Positions 50,563 through 60,150 of a stretch of DNA of 64,000 nucleotides are shown piece after piece; position 1 is the stretch's first letter; each line of letters opens with the position of its first letter. The notes beneath the pieces were generated by a model. That model ran no database searches. It was not told the origin of the DNA and saw only the letters and a program-made list of their open reading frames with translations. The translations under genes and the position numbers were made by a program. This DNA comes from Prolixibacteraceae bacterium UBA1413 (lineage in GTDB: Bacteria; Bacteroidota; Bacteroidia; Bacteroidales; Prolixibacteraceae). Location of the stretch: NCBI GenBank assembly GCA_002304925.1, contig DBPT01000021.1, forward strand, positions 7,563-71,562. The letters run 5' to 3'.

Positions 50563-53418
50563 ATGCAATATATTGACAATAAGGAGGATATAATTGAAGG
50601 GGGAAAGATTGTCGTTACCGGTACCCGGGTACACAACCTGCAGAATATCGATGTGGAAATTCCCCGTAATAAGCTGACCGTCATTACCGGGTTGAGCGGC
50701 AGCGGCAAATCCTCACTCGCCTTCGACACCATTTATGCCGAAGGGCAGCGACGCTACATCGAGACTTTCTCCGCCTATGCCCGTTCCTTCCTTGGCAACA
50801 TGGAGCGGCCCGACGTAGACAGAATTACCGGATTGAGTCCTGTCATTTCCATTGAGCAGAAGGTCACCAGCCGCAATCCCCGTTCCACAGTGGGCACCGT
50901 AACCGAGATTTATGATTTTCTCCGTTTGTTTTTTTCAAGGGCTGCCGAAGCTTTTTCCTACAATACCGGGGAGAAAATGGTGAAATACAATGAGGAGAAG
51001 ATTCTCCTGATGATCAGGGAGCAATTTGCCGGGAAGCGCATCCATGTGTTGGCTCCGCAGATCAAAGGACGAAAGGGGCATTACCGGGAATTGTTTGATC
51101 AGATCAGGCGGAAGGGTTTTTTGTATGCCCGTGTTGACGGGGTAATCACGGAACTGACCCACGGATTCAAAGTCGATCGTTACAAGAATCACTTTATCGA
51201 AATAGTGATCGACAAACTGGTAGTGGATGATGCTTCGGACCAGCGGTTGAAGGAGAGTGTCAGGACAGCCATGACCCAGGGGCGCGGGATCATCATGATT
51301 TATGAAGGCGGGACCGGTGAGGTCAGGTATTTCAGCAGGATGCTGATGTGTCCCACCACGGGAATTTCCTATAATGAGCCCGCTCCCCACAATTTTTCGT
51401 TCAACTCGCCGCAAGGGGCATGTCCCAAGTGCAACGGACTGGGCAGGATTGCCGAGATTGACCTGGACAAGATCATCCCCGACAAGGAGATCAGCATCGG
51501 GCGTGGCGGGATCGTGCCGCTCGGTGTACAGAAGAATTCCCTGATATGGTGGCAGATAGAAGCCCTGGGTGAAAAGTATGACTTTACCCTGAAAACGCCG
51601 GTCAGCGAAATTTCTCAGGAGGGATTGGATGCCGTGTTGTACGGCACCAGTGAACGTATCCAGTTGAAGAATACGCCGCTGGGAGACAGCATCAACTATA
51701 TGATGACTTATGAAGGTCTTATCAAACACATCGAAAGTCAGCGTGAAGAGAACCCATCCCTGAAGGCGCAGAAATGGGCCAATCAGTTTGTCCGCACCAT
51801 TACCTGTCCTGAATGTAATGGGATGAGGCTTAAAAAGGAATCGCTCTGGTTCCGCATTGACGGGAAGAACATTTCAGAGCTGGCGCAGATGGATCTTTCC
51901 CGATTATCGGAATGGTTTGACGGTTTGGAGGAGCGGATCAGCGAGCGGCAGCGGCTCATTGCCAGGGAGGTTATCAAGGAGATCAGGAACCGGCTGGGAT
52001 TTATGATGAATGTGGGGTTGAATTATCTTGCGCTGGACCGGCCGGCGGCTTCGTTGTCGGGGGGTGAATCACAGCGCATCAGGCTGGCAACCCAGATCGG
52101 CTCGCAATTGGTCAACGTATTGTATATTCTTGACGAACCCAGTATCGGGTTGCATCACCGTGATAACCTGAGGCTGATTCATGCCCTGGAGGACCTTCGG
52201 GATACCGGAAATTCCGTGATTGTCGTTGAGCACGATAAGGATATGATGCTTCATGCGGATTATGTGGTGGACATGGGGCCTTATGCAGGCAGGCATGGAG
52301 GAGAGGTGGTGGCCGCCGGGACTCCCGCTGAACTGCTGGGTTTTAAAACCCTCACTACGGATTACCTGACAGGTCGCCGGCGTATCGAAATCCCCCGGAA
52401 ACGCCGGCCTGGAAACGGGAAATGGCTGAGACTTTACGGGTGTAGCGGAAATAATCTCAAATCGGTCGATCTGGAAATTCCCCTGGGAAAAATGGTGTGC
52501 GTAACAGGCGTTTCGGGAAGCGGAAAATCCACACTGATCAATGAGACACTTCACCCGATCCTGAGCCAGCATTTTTACAACTCGGTGGCCGATCCTCTAC
52601 CTTACCAGCGGATTGAAGGACTGGAACATGTCGATAAAGTCGTCGAAGTGGACCAGTCTCCCATCGGGCGGACTCCCCGCTCCAATCCCGTGACCTATAC
52701 CGGTGTTTTTACCGATATCCGCGCCCTCTATGCTCAGCTTCCCGAATCCAAAATTCGGGGTTATCAGGCCGGAAGATTCTCCTTCAATGTGAAGGGAGGC
52801 CGTTGCGAAGAGTGCCAGGGAGCAGGTGTGAAAACTATAGAGATGAATTTTCTCCCCGACGTGTATGTCCTGTGTGACAAATGCAACGGCAAAAGATATA
52901 ACCGGGAAACCCTGGAAGTCCGTTACAAGGGAAAGTCAATCTCCGATGTTCTGGATATGACCATCAGCCAGGGGGTTGCCTTTTTTGAAAACATTCCCTC
53001 CATTGCATGGAAATTAAAAACTCTGGAAGACGTAGGACTGGGATACATCACCCTGGGGCAGGCTTCCACAACCCTTTCGGGAGGGGAATCGCAAAGGGTG
53101 AAGTTATCTGCCGAATTGTCAAAAAGAGATACGGGCAATACCCTCTACATTCTGGATGAACCGACAACAGGACTTCACTTCGAAGATATCCGTGTATTGC
53201 TTGATGTGATCGGGAGGCTTGCCGACAAAGGAAATACCGTCGTGGTGATCGAACATAACCTGGATGTTGTCAAGGCTGCGGACCATATCATCGATCTCGG
53301 CCCTGAAGGAGGCTTTGAAGGCGGAAGGATACTGTGTGCGGGAACACCTGAGGAGGTAGCCCTGAATGAAAATTCTTATACCGCCGAATTTCTCAGGGCT
53401 GAATTGGCCCTCCCATAG
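50563..53418 (+). CDS. uvrA: Excinuclease ABC subunit A
   Basis: UvrA is the damage-recognition ATPase of nucleotide excision repair. From ATG 50563 the 951 residues include two ABC cassettes: Walker A GLSGSGKSSLAFDTIYAEGQ near residue 38 and GVSGSGKSTLINETLHPILS near 650, with signature motifs LSGGESQRIRLATQIGSQL and LSGGESQRVKLSAELSKRD. Zinc-binding Cys pairs are present (CPKCNG, CPECNG, CEECQG...CDKCNG). A GTG four codons earlier (50551) is also in frame, and the promoter box allows either. Length is typical. Confidence 0.97.
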   Translation: MQYIDNKEDIIEGGKIVVTGTRVHNLQNIDVEIPRNKLTVITGLSGSGKSSLAFDTIYAEGQRRYIETFSAYARSFLGNMERPDVDRITGLSPVISIEQKVTSRNPRSTVGTVTEIYDFLRLFFSRAAEAFSYNTGEKMVKYNEEKILLMIREQFAGKRIHVLAPQIKGRKGHYRELFDQIRRKGFLYARVDGVITELTHGFKVDRYKNHFIEIVIDKLVVDDASDQRLKESVRTAMTQGRGIIMIYEGGTGEVRYFSRMLMCPTTGISYNEPAPHNFSFNSPQGACPKCNGLGRIAEIDLDKIIPDKEISIGRGGIVPLGVQKNSLIWWQIEALGEKYDFTLKTPVSEISQEGLDAVLYGTSERIQLKNTPLGDSINYMMTYEGLIKHIESQREENPSLKAQKWANQFVRTITCPECNGMRLKKESLWFRIDGKNISELAQMDLSRLSEWFDGLEERISERQRLIAREVIKEIRNRLGFMMNVGLNYLALDRPAASLSGGESQRIRLATQIGSQLVNVLYILDEPSIGLHHRDNLRLIHALEDLRDTGNSVIVVEHDKDMMLHADYVVDMGPYAGRHGGEVVAAGTPAELLGFKTLTTDYLTGRRRIEIPRKRRPGNGKWLRLYGCSGNNLKSVDLEIPLGKMVCVTGVSGSGKSTLINETLHPILSQHFYNSVADPLPYQRIEGLEHVDKVVEVDQSPIGRTPRSNPVTYTGVFTDIRALYAQLPESKIRGYQAGRFSFNVKGGRCEECQGAGVKTIEMNFLPDVYVLCDKCNGKRYNRETLEVRYKGKSISDVLDMTISQGVAFFENIPSIAWKLKTLEDVGLGYITLGQASTTLSGGESQRVKLSAELSKRDTGNTLYILDEPTTGLHFEDIRVLLDVIGRLADKGNTVVVIEHNLDVVKAADHIIDLGPEGGFEGGRILCAGTPEEVALNENSYTAEFLRAELALP

Positions 53419-53468
53419 ACGCTTTTTTTCTCCGCAAATCCTTTGTAAATTGCACACAAATTACCGAA

Positions 53469-55133
53469 ATGAAGAGAATTGAAATTATCTGCAGGAACAA
53501 CAAAAAACGTTGTTCCTATCCCATGGGCATCACGTTGAAGGAGATCGCCGCTGATCAGAAAATTAAATTATCAACTCCGGTTTGCGGCGCTTTGGTGAAT
53601 AACAAACTGAAAGAGTTGTCATTTCCGGTGGTGAAATCCAAAATGGTGGAATTCATTGACCTGCTTCATCCTGACGGAAGAAGGATGTACATCCGTTCAC
53701 TCCTTTTTGTTATGTATGCTGCGGTCAGGGAAGTCTTTCCTGAGGTGACCCTGAATGTGGAACATGGCATTTCCAACGGTTATTTCGCCGAGTTGCGCGG
53801 TTTGGGCAGAGTCATTACCCGAACCGACGTATTGGCCATCAAGGAAGCGATGCAATCTCTTATTAACAGGGACTACCCCTTTGAGAAAAAGGGATTGCCC
53901 ACAGAAGAGGTGGTGGAGATTTTCACCAGGCAGGGGCTGCACAGCAAAGCCCGGCTTTTCAGCCAACAGGGAACCCTTTATAGTTTTGTTTACTTCATGA
54001 ACGGATTGGCCAACTTTTATTACGGCCATCTGCTTCCCTCGACGGGAATGCTTGCCAACTTCGGATTGGAGTTGTATTATGACGGCATCCTTCTGAGGGT
54101 TCCCCGTTCCGATGATATGAAAACACTGCTGGATTCCATCCCGCAGGATCGTTTGTTCGGAGTTTTTCAGGAACACAAGGATTGGGCTGAAATTCTGAAA
54201 GTCAGCACCATTGCCGACCTGAACGATTTCATTATCCGTGGAAGGGCGGGTGATATCATTAAGATTTCAGAAGCCCTGCATGAAAAGAAAATCGCCGAAA
54301 TTGCCAATATGATCAACCAGCGGCGCGATAAAGTCAGGATTGTGCTGATTGCAGGCCCTTCTTCCTCGGGCAAGACCACCTTCAGCAAAAGACTCGGAGT
54401 CCAACTTGCCGTTAATGGTCTGTGGCCCAAAATGATCTCTGTCGATGATTATTTTGTGAACCGGGAGGATACCCCGCTTGATGAGAAAGGAAACCACGAT
54501 TATGAAGCCCTTGAGGCCATCGATATTGATTTCCTGAACCAGCAGCTGATTGAGTTAATGCAGGGGAAGGAAGTGGAAATCCCCAGGTTTGACTTTCAGA
54601 CGGGGAAACGCTCTTTCGGCGGGCACAGTCTGAAACTCAACGACGGCGAAATCCTCATCATTGAAGGGATCCATTGTATGAATCCTGCCTTGCTTCCCCG
54701 CATAAATCCTGAAATGACATTCAAGGTTTTCATTTCGGCGCTTACCCAGGTTTCGGTAGATGAGCAGACCTATATTTCCACTTCCGACAACCGGTTGATC
54801 CGCCGGATGATCCGCGACAGCAAATACCGCGGATATCCCGCCCGGGAAACCATTAAGCGATGGCCTTCGGTGCGGAAAGGGGAGGAAAAGAACATCTTCC
54901 CGTTCCAGGAGAATGCTGATGTGATGTTCAATTCAGCAACCCTGTATGAACTGGCGGTTCTCAAAAAATACGCGGAACCGTTGTTACAAGGCGTGACTGA
55001 AAACCAGGAGGAGTACAGTGAATCGACCCGGTTGCTGAAGTTCCTGTTTTATTTCAGGCATATCGATGAGAACGAGATTCCTCCCACCTCTCTGCTGAGG
55101 GAATTTCTGGGGGGCAGCAGCTTCATTTATTGA
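53469..55133 (+). CDS. Nucleoside (uridine-type) kinase with TGS and ThrRS-like N-terminal domains
   Basis: The 554-residue protein combines an N-terminal TGS-like domain (about 1-65; YPMGITLKEIAADQKIKLST), a region like the second additional domain of threonyl-tRNA synthetase (about 70-210; NVEHGISNGYFAELRGLG), and a C-terminal uridine kinase-like P-loop domain (IAGPSSSGKTTFSKRLGVQL near 300; MISVDDYFVNREDTPLDEKG). It should phosphorylate uridine and/or cytidine. This fusion is widespread in Bacteroidota and Firmicutes, but the role of the tRNA-synthetase-like part is unclear. Its last 7 bp overlap the convergent sensor kinase gene. Confidence 0.85.
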   Translation: MKRIEIICRNNKKRCSYPMGITLKEIAADQKIKLSTPVCGALVNNKLKELSFPVVKSKMVEFIDLLHPDGRRMYIRSLLFVMYAAVREVFPEVTLNVEHGISNGYFAELRGLGRVITRTDVLAIKEAMQSLINRDYPFEKKGLPTEEVVEIFTRQGLHSKARLFSQQGTLYSFVYFMNGLANFYYGHLLPSTGMLANFGLELYYDGILLRVPRSDDMKTLLDSIPQDRLFGVFQEHKDWAEILKVSTIADLNDFIIRGRAGDIIKISEALHEKKIAEIANMINQRRDKVRIVLIAGPSSSGKTTFSKRLGVQLAVNGLWPKMISVDDYFVNREDTPLDEKGNHDYEALEAIDIDFLNQQLIELMQGKEVEIPRFDFQTGKRSFGGHSLKLNDGEILIIEGIHCMNPALLPRINPEMTFKVFISALTQVSVDEQTYISTSDNRLIRRMIRDSKYRGYPARETIKRWPSVRKGEEKNIFPFQENADVMFNSATLYELAVLKKYAEPLLQGVTENQEEYSESTRLLKFLFYFRHIDENEIPPTSLLREFLGGSSFIY

Positions 55134-57256
55134 ACGACCTGCATAAAGCCCCGTGCACTTTTAAGGGGGATCCGGAACCAGAAACGGGATCCCTTTCCGG
55201 GTTTTGTATCGAGCATTAGTTCACCTCCAAGCAGAACGGCAAGGTGTTGTGCGATGGGCAGTCCCAGGCCGCTGCCGCTCTTGTGGGTCTGTTTGTCGGT
55301 TTCCGTCACGTAAAACCGGAGAAAGATATTATCTCTTTCTGATTCCGGAATTCCGGAACCGGTGTCTTCGACGAAAAATTCAACGCAATTGCCGGATGCC
55401 GGGGAATAACCGAAAATTACCTCTCCTTTCCTCGTAAATTTGAGTCCGTTATCGATCAGCCGGAACAGAATTTCGCGCAAGAGGGTAGGATCGGTTTCAA
55501 AACCTGTTTCGCCGTTTACAATGCCGCAATTCATCACAAGCCTGACGCTCCCGTCAGAAGGGACCATTTCGTTGAAATGGCTGAAGAGTTCCCTGAGAAG
55601 TTTGTTGATTTGAGTAAAAGAATTCCTTACCTCCAGCGTGTTGGTTTCTATTTTGGAAAGCAGTATAGTATTTTCGATCATTGACAGTAAGGTATTGCTC
55701 TGAATCTGCACATCTCTGATAAATTCATCCCTTTCATTTTCAGTCAATCCCGGGTCTGAAAGCAGTTTTGTGAGTCCCACGATGGCATTCATGGGAGTCC
55801 GGATGTCATGTGAAAGATTGGCTAGGAACCTCGCTTTGAGGGCGGCAGCATCTTCTGCCTTGTTTTTTGCCAGTTCCAGTTCAAATTCGGCTTTTTTCCG
55901 CCGGGTGATATCGCGTGCGATGGATATCACGCTGTTCATGTCCAGTCTCACCAGCCGCATCTCAAAAAAGAGGGGGGATTTTGCCGTTTCCAGGGTATAT
56001 TCGATAGTTTCAATGGTATCCCTGTCAATGGCTTTCAGAATGCAGGAATATATTTTTTGTGCCATCTTTTCCGAAAAGCCTACCTTGAAAATGTTGCTGC
56101 CGATCACTTCCCTGGTTTCGGGATAGAGCTTTTCCTGTCCTTTAAAAACAACATCCCTGTATACGCCGTCGCGGTCGATTACAAAGAAGATATCGGGGAT
56201 TGCTTCCAGCAGCGCTCGGTAGCGTGCCCGGGCATCGGTAAGATCGTTTATCATATTCTTCTCCCGGGTGACATCATAAAACAGGCAGGTACACCGGTGT
56301 TTTCCGGTCCACGTCAAATGCAGATTGTACCATTTGTCCCGGTTAACGGCATACAGTTCGGTTTGTTGTTTCGGGTTGAGGATGAAAAGATCATTCCAGT
56401 CCGTATCATTTCCGAAGATCAGACTGAACAGGTAATTGACCTCCTGGTCCAGGGTTTCCTGAAGCCTGATCCTGAATTCTGATTCAAAAGCCCGGTTTAC
56501 TTTTTCGATTACCAGCCGGGTGATATTTCCGTCATCATCACGGAGCACGCTGATGTAGGCCATGGCATGCCTGGCCTCGTCAAAAGCTGTTTTGAACTGC
56601 AATTCCAATTCTTGCCTTCCTGAAATTTCGCTTTGGAGTCTTCTGTCAAAGCTTCTCCTAATCAGAAAGGCAGTCACAAAAACAAAAGTAAGGATCAGGA
56701 AGGGATTTTCCGCATACATCTGGTTGACGGAGAGGTATTGCGGGATTAATCCCGCCTCGTGGGCATGGTACGAGAGTGTCAGGATACCTGTCAGGTAAAA
56801 TACAATAGATAGCCGGCTGACAGGTGAAAAGGCCGCAAGGACGAGAATCCCTGAAATAAGCCAAATGCAGGATGCGTATATGGTTTCGGAGGGAGGCGAG
56901 CTGTTGCTGAATCCCGAAAGGTAATAGGCATAGATGAGTGCGGGGATGAGAAAGACCATACCGGTGGCGGTTTGCATATTGTTCCGTGATGCAAAGAAAA
57001 GGGCCGCGGCAAACATCAGCACGGTAGCGGTTTCAGCAACGGGAGAAGCAAGGTCACTGCGGAAAATCTCTTTGAAAATCATGAGGCCGACAGAAATGCA
57101 TAAGCCTGTTATCAGAAATGCCATGAACCGGAGTTTCAGGAGTTCATCCTGGGAAGGTTGTTCCCCGGGGCTTCTCTTCAAATACAGATATTTGTCAAGC
57201 CAGTTCAAGCAGGTTCCGTTTTTGTAATGGCTAATAAAGCGTTTTCCCAATACCAA
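55127..57256 (-). CDS. Membrane PAS-domain sensor histidine kinase
   Basis: The 709-residue protein has about six to seven N-terminal membrane segments (about 40-205), two PAS-type sensor domains (about 225-335 and 345-455; LLEAIPDIFFVIDRDGVYRD), a dimerisation/phosphoacceptor domain with FLANLSHDIRTPMNAIVGLT near 485, and an HATPase_c domain (RLIDNGLKFTRKGEVIF; EDTGSGIPES; GSGLGLPIAQHLAVLLGG). No receiver domain follows and no response regulator gene is adjacent, so its partner is elsewhere. The signal is unknown. It overlaps the nucleoside kinase gene tail to tail by 7 bp. Confidence 0.93.
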   Translation of the reverse strand: MVLGKRFISHYKNGTCLNWLDKYLYLKRSPGEQPSQDELLKLRFMAFLITGLCISVGLMIFKEIFRSDLASPVAETATVLMFAAALFFASRNNMQTATGMVFLIPALIYAYYLSGFSNSSPPSETIYASCIWLISGILVLAAFSPVSRLSIVFYLTGILTLSYHAHEAGLIPQYLSVNQMYAENPFLILTFVFVTAFLIRRSFDRRLQSEISGRQELELQFKTAFDEARHAMAYISVLRDDDGNITRLVIEKVNRAFESEFRIRLQETLDQEVNYLFSLIFGNDTDWNDLFILNPKQQTELYAVNRDKWYNLHLTWTGKHRCTCLFYDVTREKNMINDLTDARARYRALLEAIPDIFFVIDRDGVYRDVVFKGQEKLYPETREVIGSNIFKVGFSEKMAQKIYSCILKAIDRDTIETIEYTLETAKSPLFFEMRLVRLDMNSVISIARDITRRKKAEFELELAKNKAEDAAALKARFLANLSHDIRTPMNAIVGLTKLLSDPGLTENERDEFIRDVQIQSNTLLSMIENTILLSKIETNTLEVRNSFTQINKLLRELFSHFNEMVPSDGSVRLVMNCGIVNGETGFETDPTLLREILFRLIDNGLKFTRKGEVIFGYSPASGNCVEFFVEDTGSGIPESERDNIFLRFYVTETDKQTHKSGSGLGLPIAQHLAVLLGGELMLDTKPGKGSRFWFRIPLKSARGFMQVVQ

Positions 57257-57370
57257 CGTAAAAATAAGTCAAAAGATAATGCATTCAATAGATTCATAGT
57301 GATTAATCCCAAATTGACAAGTAAACCTGTGAACCTGATTTTTGTTATTCTTTGGCAGATCAGGATTCGT

Positions 57371-57378
57371 TAGCTTTG
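57371..57378 (+). promoter_or_regulatory. Promoter -7 box for the P5C dehydrogenase gene
   Basis: TAGCTTTG matches TAnnTTTG, 42 bp before the ATG at 57420. The nearest TTTG upstream is only 16 bp away, shorter than usual. Confidence 0.45.
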
Positions 57379-57419
57379 TAACGGGACCATTAAAAAGTTA
57401 ATATTCAAAAATATAGATT

Positions 57420-59057
57420 ATGAGCAAAGGTTTTTTCAATGTTCCGGTTGCCGTGAATGAGCCGGTACTGGGGTATGCTCCGGGAAGTCAGGAGCGCAGG
57501 GAGTTACAGTCGATGCTGAAGGAATTGCGGAGCAGGGAGGTGGACCTGCCGATGGTAATCGGGGGTAAGGAGGTACGTACGGGGAAGCTGGAGCGGATTT
57601 TTCCGCCGCATGAAATTGCTCATACCCTGGGTTATTACCATCAGGGGGATGCTGGACATGTGAAGATGGCCATTGACGCGGCATTATCGGCCCGTGAAGC
57701 GTGGGCCGCACTTTCCTGGCAGCACCGGGCATCTATTTTCCTGAAAGCTGCAGATTTGCTGGCCGGCCCTTACCGGGCTAAGATGAATGCAGCCACTATA
57801 TTGGGGCAATCGAAAAATGCCTTCCAGGCGGAAATTGATTCTGCCTGTGAGCTTGCCGACTTTTTCCGCTTCGGGGTTCGTGAAATGACCAGGATTTATC
57901 AGATGCAGCCTGAGTCGGCCAAAGGAATATGGAATTACAATGAATTCCGTCCGTTGGAAGGATTTGTGTATGCCCTGACGCCTTTCAATTTTACCTCCAT
58001 CGCTGGTAATCTGCCTGCCGCACCCGCCCTGATGGGGAATGTGGTGGTTTGGAAACCCTCCAGGACGGCAGTCTATTCCGCCGGAGTGATTATGGAGATC
58101 TTCAGGGAGGCAGGGGTTCCCGACGGCGTGATAAACCTTGTTTTTGTGTCAGGACCCGTCGGTGCTGACGTGGTGCTTGGTCATCCCAGCTTTGCCGGAA
58201 TTCATTTCACGGGTTCGACGGCTGTTTTCCAGTCGGTATGGAAGAAAATCGGGGAGAATATCCGCATTTACAACTCCTATCCCCGGATTGTCGGGGAGAC
58301 CGGTGGAAAGGATTTCATCTTTGCCGACCCTACTGCCGACAGGCAGGCTTTGACTGTCGCCATGATCAGGGGCGCCTTTGAATACCAGGGACAGAAATGC
58401 TCGGCCGCTTCGCGTGCCTATATTCCGGCAAGTATCTGGCCCGATGTGAAGGAGAGAATGGGCAATATGCTTGCTGACGTGAAAATGGGCCCTCCGGAAG
58501 ATTTTACCAACTTTGTGAATGCCGTCATCGACGAGAGTTCCTTCGATAAACTGGCGGGTTTTATCAGACAAGCCGGAAAAGATGCCGATGCAGAAGTGAT
58601 TTTCGGCGGAAAATGCGATAAATCAGTGGGCTATTTCATCGAACCCACCGTTATCCAGGCGTATAATCCCACATACGTCACCATGGAAGAAGAACTGTTC
58701 GGTCCGGTGCTTACGGTATACGTATATGCGGATGAGAAACTGGATGAGACCCTGAAAATCCTGGACCAAACTTCGATCTATGCTCTTACGGGAGCCATTT
58801 TTTCACAGAACAGATACAATATTGAGAAGTATACCAGGGTGTTGCAGAATGCCGCCGGAAACTTCTATATCAATGATAAGCCGACCGGGGCGGTTGTCGG
58901 ACAACAACCTTTCGGAGGGGCCCGCGGATCGGGAACCAACGACAAAGCAGGTTCCCTCTTTAATATGATGCGATGGGTGAATATCCGGACCATCAAGGAG
59001 ACTTTCAATCCGCCACATCAATATTTGTATCCGAATTTCGCGCCTGATGAAAATTAA
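57420..59057 (+). CDS. pruA: L-glutamate gamma-semialdehyde (1-pyrroline-5-carboxylate) dehydrogenase
   Basis: The enzyme oxidises glutamate semialdehyde to glutamate in proline and arginine breakdown. The 545-residue aldehyde dehydrogenase shows TPFNFTSIAGNLPAAPALMG near residue 185, the catalytic Glu in RIVGETGGKDFIFADP near 295, and the catalytic Cys in FEYQGQKCSAASRAYIP near 328, followed by the C-terminal PFGGARGSGTNDKAGS. Length and the N-terminal FNVPVAVNEPVLGYAPGS match the stand-alone P5C dehydrogenase group. The proline dehydrogenase partner is not in this window. Confidence 0.95.
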   Translation: MSKGFFNVPVAVNEPVLGYAPGSQERRELQSMLKELRSREVDLPMVIGGKEVRTGKLERIFPPHEIAHTLGYYHQGDAGHVKMAIDAALSAREAWAALSWQHRASIFLKAADLLAGPYRAKMNAATILGQSKNAFQAEIDSACELADFFRFGVREMTRIYQMQPESAKGIWNYNEFRPLEGFVYALTPFNFTSIAGNLPAAPALMGNVVVWKPSRTAVYSAGVIMEIFREAGVPDGVINLVFVSGPVGADVVLGHPSFAGIHFTGSTAVFQSVWKKIGENIRIYNSYPRIVGETGGKDFIFADPTADRQALTVAMIRGAFEYQGQKCSAASRAYIPASIWPDVKERMGNMLADVKMGPPEDFTNFVNAVIDESSFDKLAGFIRQAGKDADAEVIFGGKCDKSVGYFIEPTVIQAYNPTYVTMEEELFGPVLTVYVYADEKLDETLKILDQTSIYALTGAIFSQNRYNIEKYTRVLQNAAGNFYINDKPTGAVVGQQPFGGARGSGTNDKAGSLFNMMRWVNIRTIKETFNPPHQYLYPNFAPDEN

Positions 59058-59101
59058 ACTGACTTTATTCGTATTTTAGCATCATGGTTATGCTTCGGAA
59101 T

Positions 59102-59407
59102 ATGAAAATCAGTTTTGACAAAATATGGAAATCTAAGGCGTTTAGCAACAAATATTATATTGCCGTTCTGCTGTTTTTGGTGTGGATCATTTTTCTGGAT
59201 GAGAACAACCTGGTCCAGCACCACCGGAACAAGCAAAGGCTGAAAGCGATCAAGGAGCAGCTCTCTTTTTACAAGGAGAAGATAGAGGCAGATAACCGGA
59301 AGATGGAAGAATTGCGGTCGGGAACCGATAACCTTGAAAAATATGCCCGGGAACAATTTTACATGACCCGGCCTGACGAGGACCTCTTCCTTGTAGTCGA
59401 AGAATAG
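59102..59407 (+). CDS. FtsB/DivIC-like septum formation initiator protein
   Basis: From ATG 59102 the 101-residue protein has one membrane segment (about 18-33; YYIAVLLFLVWIIFL) followed by a coiled coil (about 40-80; LKAIKEQLSFYKEKIEADNR) and the short C-terminal motif YAREQFYMTRPDEDLFLV, typical of FtsB/DivIC. These proteins join the FtsQLB complex that triggers septal wall synthesis. An upstream ATG at 59084 adds six residues. It lies 44 bp after pruA, an unrelated gene. Confidence 0.85.
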   Translation: MKISFDKIWKSKAFSNKYYIAVLLFLVWIIFLDENNLVQHHRNKQRLKAIKEQLSFYKEKIEADNRKMEELRSGTDNLEKYAREQFYMTRPDEDLFLVVEE

Positions 59408-59559
59408 TTGTATGTTAATCACATCAACCTGAGCCTTCCCCGGGGAGAGGCACAGGTTTACGGATATTTAAATTTTACCGTTGACTCCTGAAATCATATG
59501 CCGGTTTTTTTTTGTGAAAACCATTATTTTCTATATATTGGCTGTTGAAACATTGAGCC

Positions 59560-60150
59560 ATGAATTTCAATCCTGACATATTCAAGATTCAGACAAACAA
59601 TGTGGTGCCCCGAAAAGGGAGGGTACTGATTTCGGAGCCTTTCCTCCCCGGCAATTTTTTCAACCGGGCCATTGTTTTGTTGGTGGCTCACAGCAAAAAG
59701 GGGAGTGTCGGATTCATTCTGAATAAAAAAGTGGACCTTCAGATTCAGGATTATATTTCAGGGTTTGAAAATTTTGAATCGGACATATTCATTGGCGGAC
59801 CGGTTTCCACCGATTCCATTTACTTTATTCACAAACGTGCCGACTTGATACCCGGGAGCATCCATGTACTGGATGACCTGCACTGGGGCGGTGATTTCAA
59901 TGAGCTGAAGAAGTTGGTCAACCTGGGGATCATCCGGCAGGATGAGATCCGTTTTTTCTTGGGCTATTCGGGATGGGATGCCGGACAGCTGGATCGTGAG
60001 ATCAAAGAAAATTCATGGCTCGTGAATGATGTTGACAGCCACCTGATCATGGAGGATCTGGGAGCTAAATCATGGGCCCAGTTTGTCAAAAAAGTGGGCA
60101 AACGGTATTCGATTTGGGAAAATTTTCCGGAGAATCCCTCTCTTAACTAA
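59560..60150 (+). CDS. YqgE/AlgH family protein (DUF179)
   Basis: The 196 residues match the YqgE/AlgH fold: GRVLISEPFLPGNFFNRAIV, then VGFILNKKVDLQIQDYISGF, FIGGPVSTDSIYFIHKRADL, and RFFLGYSGWDAGQLDREIKE, all conserved positions. The biochemical function is unknown; it was linked to alginate regulation in Pseudomonas, although direct DNA binding has been questioned. The 152-bp spacer from the FtsB-like gene holds only AT-rich sequence and an imperfect GC palindrome. The last 8 bp overlap the convergent aminotransferase gene. Confidence 0.9.
   Translation: MNFNPDIFKIQTNNVVPRKGRVLISEPFLPGNFFNRAIVLLVAHSKKGSVGFILNKKVDLQIQDYISGFENFESDIFIGGPVSTDSIYFIHKRADLIPGSIHVLDDLHWGGDFNELKKLVNLGIIRQDEIRFFLGYSGWDAGQLDREIKENSWLVNDVDSHLIMEDLGAKSWAQFVKKVGKRYSIWENFPENPSLN

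Noticed and set aside
59433..59451. Near-palindrome GCCTTCCCCGGGGAGAGGC after the FtsB-like gene
   Set aside because: The arms meet with almost no loop and one bulge, and no T-tract follows, so I do not call it a terminator.
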